Assembly (NCBI RefSeq): GCF_002261225.1
Contig: NZ_NEVM01000005.1
Span: forward strand, 744,001 to 808,000
Length of the DNA stretch: 64,000 nt
Reading direction: 5' to 3'
Source: Bordetella genomosp. 10
GTDB lineage: Bacteria > Pseudomonadota > Gammaproteobacteria > Burkholderiales > Burkholderiaceae_B
Of the stretch, positions 60,467 to 64,000 are shown one piece after another. Made by a program: the position numbers and the translations under genes. Below the pieces are notes generated by a model, which made no database searches, was not told where the DNA came from, and saw only the letters and a list, made by a program, of their open reading frames with translations. Numbering within the stretch: position 1 is the stretch's first letter; each line of letters starts with the position of its first letter.

Positions 60467-61288
60467 TCAACCTTCCTCGTGCGCCACCAGCGTCCCGGCG
60501 AAGACGTAACCCAGCCGGTGCACCGTGTGCAGGGGCAGGCGCTGGCCCGAGGACAGGACTTTTTTACGCAGGCGGCTGATCACCACGTTCATGGAACGCA
60601 GATTCGCTTCCGACATGAAACGGCACAGGTCCTTGCGCGAAAGCTCGCGCTGCGGGCTGGCCAGCATGCAGTTGAAGCAACTGCGCTCCAGGCCCGTCAA
60701 CGGGATGCGGATACCGTTGGGCGCCACCAGCACCCAGCCCTGGTACATGAGCGTCCAGGGCGTCGCGCCGGACGCCGGCGCGGCCGCGACGCGCAAGGGA
60801 GGAAGAATGCCCGGGTAGCGCACCGCGCGGCGCGGCGGCGGCACGGCCGAGGCGCGCGCCATCGCGCCGCGGCCGGAGACCAGCCCTGCCCGGCGGGCCT
60901 GGGCGCGCAGCAACGCGGCGAACTCGGGACCGTCGTAATGGCGGTCCAGGCACAGGTGGGCGCCCGCGCCCAGCACGCGCACGCGCAGGTCGGCGGCCGC
61001 GCCGGGCATCTGCACCACTACCCCGGCCGCGTGCTCGGCCTCCAGGCGCGGCAGCAGGGTGTCGGTCAGCAGGGCTTGCGGCGTGCCGGCCCCCAGCACG
61101 ACCAGTTGCGCGGGATGGCGGTTGAGCCAGCGAAACAAGGTGTCCGCATCATGCACGCCATGTACATGAAAGCCGGAGGGCCGGAGCAGATTCAGCAATT
61201 GCGTGCGGGCCGGGGCCTCCGGCTCGTACAGCACGACGGAAATCGGATGGGATGGGTTGTGGGGTTTGACGGTGTGCGGCGCTTCCAT
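60467..61288 (-). CDS. orphan OmpR-like regulator with degenerate receiver
   Basis: A 273-residue protein. Residues about 16-125 have the length and strand pattern of a receiver domain but lack its chemistry: the acidic pair is replaced by YEPE after VVL, the phosphoacceptor position reads VVLGAG, and the final Lys is missing (LCLDRHYD). A Pro/Ala linker follows. The C-terminus (about 180-268) is a winged helix with RIPLTGLERSCFNCMLASP, RSMNVVISRLRKKVLSSGQ and TVHRLGYVFAG. It should act without phosphorylation. No kinase is near. The target is unknown; upstream it has a 275-base gap. Confidence 0.85.
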   Translation of the reverse strand: MEAPHTVKPHNPSHPISVVLYEPEAPARTQLLNLLRPSGFHVHGVHDADTLFRWLNRHPAQLVVLGAGTPQALLTDTLLPRLEAEHAAGVVVQMPGAAADLRVRVLGAGAHLCLDRHYDGPEFAALLRAQARRAGLVSGRGAMARASAVPPPRRAVRYPGILPPLRVAAAPASGATPWTLMYQGWVLVAPNGIRIPLTGLERSCFNCMLASPQRELSRKDLCRFMSEANLRSMNVVISRLRKKVLSSGQRLPLHTVHRLGYVFAGTLVAHEEG

Positions 61289-61511
61289 GACAGTCCATAG
61301 AGGTTCGTATCAGGGAGCAAACTAACACTGCCATCGGGCTTGTGAGCACCGCGGCCAAAGAATCAGACTGATCCGACGTAAAAATCCGTTTAGCCCGTGA
61401 ATAACTTCTGGCGAACCCTACAAGCGCGGGCCATCGGAACGGGCAGAATTCCCCGGACACGCAGGAACCGCGCCGGGGTATCGGCGACGAATCGATCGGG
61501 AATTTGATAAA

Positions 61512-61544
61512 GCGTCAATACGGCGTCAATCCGGCGTCAACCCG
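61512..61544. repeat. 11-bp tandem repeat, three copies
   Basis: GCGTCAATACG, GCGTCAATCCG and GCGTCAACCCG follow each other 20 bases after the stop of the minus-strand ABC ATPase gene. On the minus strand this gives TTGACGC once per helical turn. Confidence 0.8.
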
Positions 61545-61563
61545 ACGCCGGTACGGTACGGCG

Positions 61564-62358
61564 CTAGCCGAGCAGCAGCGCGTCGTCGGACAGGTTCTCG
61601 CCGCGCACCTGTTCGAACATGGCGAGCAGGTCGCGCACTTGCAGGCCCTTGCGTTCCTCGCCCGCCACGTCCAGCACCACGCGCCCCTCGTGCAGCATGA
61701 CCGTGCGGTCGCCCACTTCCAGCGCCTGGCGCATGCTGTGGGTCACCATCATGGTGGTCAGCTCGTGTTCGGCGACGATGCGCGCCGTCAACGCCAGCAC
61801 GAACGCCGCCGTGCGCGGATCGAGGGCGGCGGTATGTTCGTCCAGCAGCAGGATGCGCGAAGGCTGCAAGGCCGCCATCAGCAGGCTGACCGCCTGGCGC
61901 TGGCCGCCGGACAGCAAGCCGATGCGGTCGCCCAGGCGGTCTTCCAGCCCCAGGCCCAGCCCGGCCAGGCGCTCGCGAAAGCGTTCGCGCAAGCCGTCGT
62001 TCAGCGCGCGCCCCAGGCCCCGGCGCACGCCGCGCGACTGGGCCAGCGCCATGTTTTCCTCGATGCTGAGGTCCTCGCAGGTACCCGCCAGGGGATCCTG
62101 GAACACCCGCGCCACGCGTTGCGCGCGCGCCCACGAGGACAGGCGCGAGACGTCGATGCCGTCGATATCGATGCGCCCGCCGTCGATGGCGACCTCGCCC
62201 GCGACGGTGTTCAGCAGCGTGGACTTGCCCGCGCCGTTCGAGCCGATCACGGTGACGAACTGGCCGCTGGGAATTTCCAGCGACAGGCCGCGCAAGGCGT
62301 GCGTCTCCACCGGCGAACCGGCGTTGAAGGTCACTTGCAGATTCTCCGCGCGCAACAT
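61564..62358 (-). CDS. ABC transporter ATPase (PF04392-type binding-protein system)
   Basis: A 264-residue cytoplasmic ATPase. Walker A is IGSNGAGKST, signature LLSGGQRQAVSLLMA, Walker B ILLLDEHTAALDP, with His in the Pro position (DEHTAALDP), typical of this transporter class. It lies one base after the permease stop and shares the operon with the permease and the binding protein. The system resembles TrpXYZ-like importers of aromatic amino acids, but the ligand cannot be fixed from sequence. Confidence 0.9.
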   Translation of the reverse strand: MLRAENLQVTFNAGSPVETHALRGLSLEIPSGQFVTVIGSNGAGKSTLLNTVAGEVAIDGGRIDIDGIDVSRLSSWARAQRVARVFQDPLAGTCEDLSIEENMALAQSRGVRRGLGRALNDGLRERFRERLAGLGLGLEDRLGDRIGLLSGGQRQAVSLLMAALQPSRILLLDEHTAALDPRTAAFVLALTARIVAEHELTTMMVTHSMRQALEVGDRTVMLHEGRVVLDVAGEERKGLQVRDLLAMFEQVRGENLSDDALLLG

Positions 62359-62359
62359 G

Positions 62360-63247
62360 TCAGCCTCCCTTGCCGGCGCGGCGCCGCTTCAACCGGGGCA
62401 GCACCAGGGCGAAGGTCACCAGCACCGCGGTAACCAGGTTCAGATCCTGCGCCTGCAGGCCGATGAAATCGCTGTTCAGGGCCAGGGCGATGAAGAAGCG
62501 ATAGATCACCGCGCCCAGGATCACCGCCAGCGTGGCCAGCGCCAGCCGCCGCGACGGCAGGATGCTTTCGCCGACGATGACCGCGGCCAGGCCGATGACG
62601 ATGGTGCCCAGGCCCATGGAGATGTCCGCCCCGCCCTGCGCCTGCGCGAACAGCGCGCCGGCCAGCGCCACCAGGGCGTTGGACAGGGCCATCCCGCCCA
62701 GCACCAGGCGGCCGGTGTTCACGCCTTGCGCGCGCGCCATGCGCGGGTTGGCGCCGCTGGCGCGCAGGGCCAGGCCGGTGCGGGTGGCGAGGAACCAGTC
62801 GAGCAGGCCCTTGCAGACGGCCACCACGATCAACAGCAGCAGGGGCCGCATCAGGTAATCGCTGACGTTCGCCGGCTGCAGCATGGTGAACACGGTGGGC
62901 TCGGTGATCAGGGGCACGTTGGGGCGGCCCATGATGCGCAGGTTGACCGAGTACAGCCCTATCATCACCAGGATGCTGGCCAGCAGGTCCATGATGCGCA
63001 GCCGCACGTGCAGCCAGGCGGTCAGCAGTCCCGCCAGGGCGCCCGCCGCGACGGCGGCCGCGGTCGCCAGGAAAGGATTGCAGCCGGCCGAGATCAGCGT
63101 CGCCGCCACCGCCGCGCCCAGCGGAAAACTGCCGTCGACCGTCAGGTCGGGAAAGCGCAGCAGGCGAAAGGAAATCATCACCCCCAGCGCCACCAGGCCG
63201 AAAACCAGCCCGATCTCCAGCGCGCCCATCAAGGAAAACAAGGACAT
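62360..63247 (-). CDS. ABC transporter permease (BPD_transp_2 type)
   Basis: A 295-residue permease with about eight to nine spans. Markers are LFSLMGALEIGLVFGLVALGV at the start, RFPDLTVDGSFPLGAAVAA, ANPRMARAQGVNTGRLVLGG (coupling loop) and GESILPSRRLALATLAVILG. It forms the membrane part of the system with the ATPase that follows and the binding protein upstream (13-base gap). Confidence 0.9.
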   Translation of the reverse strand: MSLFSLMGALEIGLVFGLVALGVMISFRLLRFPDLTVDGSFPLGAAVAATLISAGCNPFLATAAAVAAGALAGLLTAWLHVRLRIMDLLASILVMIGLYSVNLRIMGRPNVPLITEPTVFTMLQPANVSDYLMRPLLLLIVVAVCKGLLDWFLATRTGLALRASGANPRMARAQGVNTGRLVLGGMALSNALVALAGALFAQAQGGADISMGLGTIVIGLAAVIVGESILPSRRLALATLAVILGAVIYRFFIALALNSDFIGLQAQDLNLVTAVLVTFALVLPRLKRRRAGKGG

Positions 63248-63260
63248 CGCCGCCGCCCCG

Positions 63261-64000
63261 TCAATGAACGACCTGGGCGGCCGACTTCAGCAGCGCGTCC
63301 GACAAGGTGACGCCCTGCTTCTGCGCCGCCGTCGAATTGACGTACAGCATCAGCTTGCCCGCGCTTTCCGGCGCGATGGCGCCGGGCTTTTCTCCCTTCA
63401 GGATGCGCACCACCATGCGGCCGGCCTGCACGCCCATGTCGTGGTAATTGACGCCCAGCGCGGCGACGGCGCCGCGGTTGACGCTCTCGGTATCGGAGGC
63501 CACCAGCGGAATCCTGGCGTCGTTGCTGACCTTGGCCAGGGACTCGAAGGCCGCCACCACGTTGTTGTCGGTGCTGGCGTAGATGACGTCGGCCTTGCCT
63601 ATCAGGCTGCGCGCGGCCGATCCGACGTCCACCGTGCGCGGCGCGGCCGCCTCGATCAGGCTCAGGCCGGATTTCGGCAGCAGGTCCTGCAACTGCTTGA
63701 CCACCACCACGGAATTCGCCTCGCCGGGGTTGTATACCATGCCGATGCGCTTGGCGTTGGGCACGATCTTCCTGATCAGGTCGATCTGGCGGTCCAGCGG
63801 CAAGGCATCGCTGACGCCGGTGACGTTGGTGCCGCTGTTGGCGTTGGCGGCGACGGCGGTGCCGCCGGCGTTGGCGGTGTTTGCGGCGTTGGCGGCCTTG
63901 GCGGCGGCGGCCCGGGAGGATTTAACGGCCCTGGCGGGAGCGGCGGCGGGCTGTGGCGGCGGCGCCTCGGCGGCCGGCGGGGCGGCGATCAATTGCGCGG
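63261..64000 (-). CDS. ABC transporter substrate-binding protein (PF04392), truncated by window edge
   Basis: The C-terminal part of a periplasmic binding protein; the start lies beyond the right edge. The C-lobe is typical: TNVTGVSDALPLDRQIDLI, AKRIGMVYNPGEANSVVVV, IYASTDNNVVAAFESL and NRGAVAALGVNYHDMGVQAG. Directly before it, where the family has a short hinge (about PGGN-ITG), is a Pro/Ala/Asn-rich insert of about 50 residues (AAEAPPPQPAAAPARAVKSS, then AANAANTANAGGT). This insert lies within the domain rather than at an end. The ligand is unknown; relatives bind tryptophan or other aromatic compounds. Confidence 0.88.
   Translation of the reverse strand, partial: AQLIAAPPAAEAPPPQPAAAPARAVKSSRAAAAKAANAANTANAGGTAVAANANSGTNVTGVSDALPLDRQIDLIRKIVPNAKRIGMVYNPGEANSVVVVKQLQDLLPKSGLSLIEAAAPRTVDVGSAARSLIGKADVIYASTDNNVVAAFESLAKVSNDARIPLVASDTESVNRGAVAALGVNYHDMGVQAGRMVVRILKGEKPGAIAPESAGKLMLYVNSTAAQKQGVTLSDALLKSAAQVVH

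Overview
The window looks like chromosomal DNA of a high-GC betaproteobacterium, most likely Alcaligenaceae (Bordetella/Achromobacter type). This is inferred from strongly GC-rich codons, the pdxJ-acpS-nagZ-uvrC housekeeping order, the many solute-binding-protein ABC transporters and the urt/fmd gene layout. No rRNA, tRNA, insertion sequence, phage or CRISPR array was found.

Layout. 0.2-2.9 kb: small hypothetical genes and the trehalose genes otsB-otsA (minus). 3.0-8.5 kb (plus): a QseBC/PmrAB-type two-component pair, an HtrA/Deg periplasmic protease preceded by a PmrA-type direct repeat, a degenerate LytM/LysM lipoprotein and a membrane protein. 8.5-15.7 kb: a small membrane protein with a Fur-box-like site, an hsp20-lon operon with a sigma32-type promoter and a strong terminator, a short Hsp70, and a TPR/ATP-grasp protein. 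15.7-19.8 kb (minus): a spermidine-synthase-like enzyme, an ABC-2 exporter, a DapA-superfamily enzyme and fmdB.

19.5-30.9 kb is one functional unit. fmdB, fmdA (formamidase) and urtEDCBA (urea/short-chain amide importer) lie on the minus strand. Divergent from them is a 1158-residue protein that fuses an NCS1 (cytosine/purine/allantoin-type) permease to a hybrid histidine kinase, followed by a REC-LuxR response regulator. Two near-identical palindromic sites 52 bp apart sit between the divergent units. This is the best candidate in the window for an under-described system: a permease-derived nitrogen sensor controlling urea/amide uptake.

31-34.4 kb: aceA (isocitrate lyase), a Phd/VapC-type toxin-antitoxin pair with its own palindrome, and queF. 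34.8-43.7 kb (plus): a peptide-type ABC importer with a fused double ATPase, an MlrC-like M81 protein, a LysR regulator and an asparaginase, suggesting uptake and breakdown of an Asx-containing peptide or amide. 43.8-44.4 kb: pgsA (minus).

44.75-56.1 kb (plus): a ten-gene run, largely translationally coupled, lies between pgsA and uvrC, which are often adjacent in related bacteria. It holds a class II aldolase-like protein, a second peptide-type ABC importer, a hydroxyacid dehydrogenase, a GntR regulator, an acetylpolyamine-amidohydrolase-like deacetylase, a hydroxylysine-kinase-like phosphotransferase and a class III PLP enzyme of the phospho-lyase type. The gene set suggests import, deacetylation, phosphorylation and elimination of a hydroxylated amine or amino acid.

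56.1-60.3 kb (minus): uvrC, nagZ, acpS, pdxJ. 60.5-64 kb (minus): an orphan winged-helix regulator with a degenerate receiver, and an ABC transporter (ATPase, permease, PF04392-type binding protein) that runs off the right edge.

A recurring small-scale pattern is short tandem duplication at gene 3' ends, often repeating the stop codon. Protein family calls come from motifs read by eye; no database search was run.
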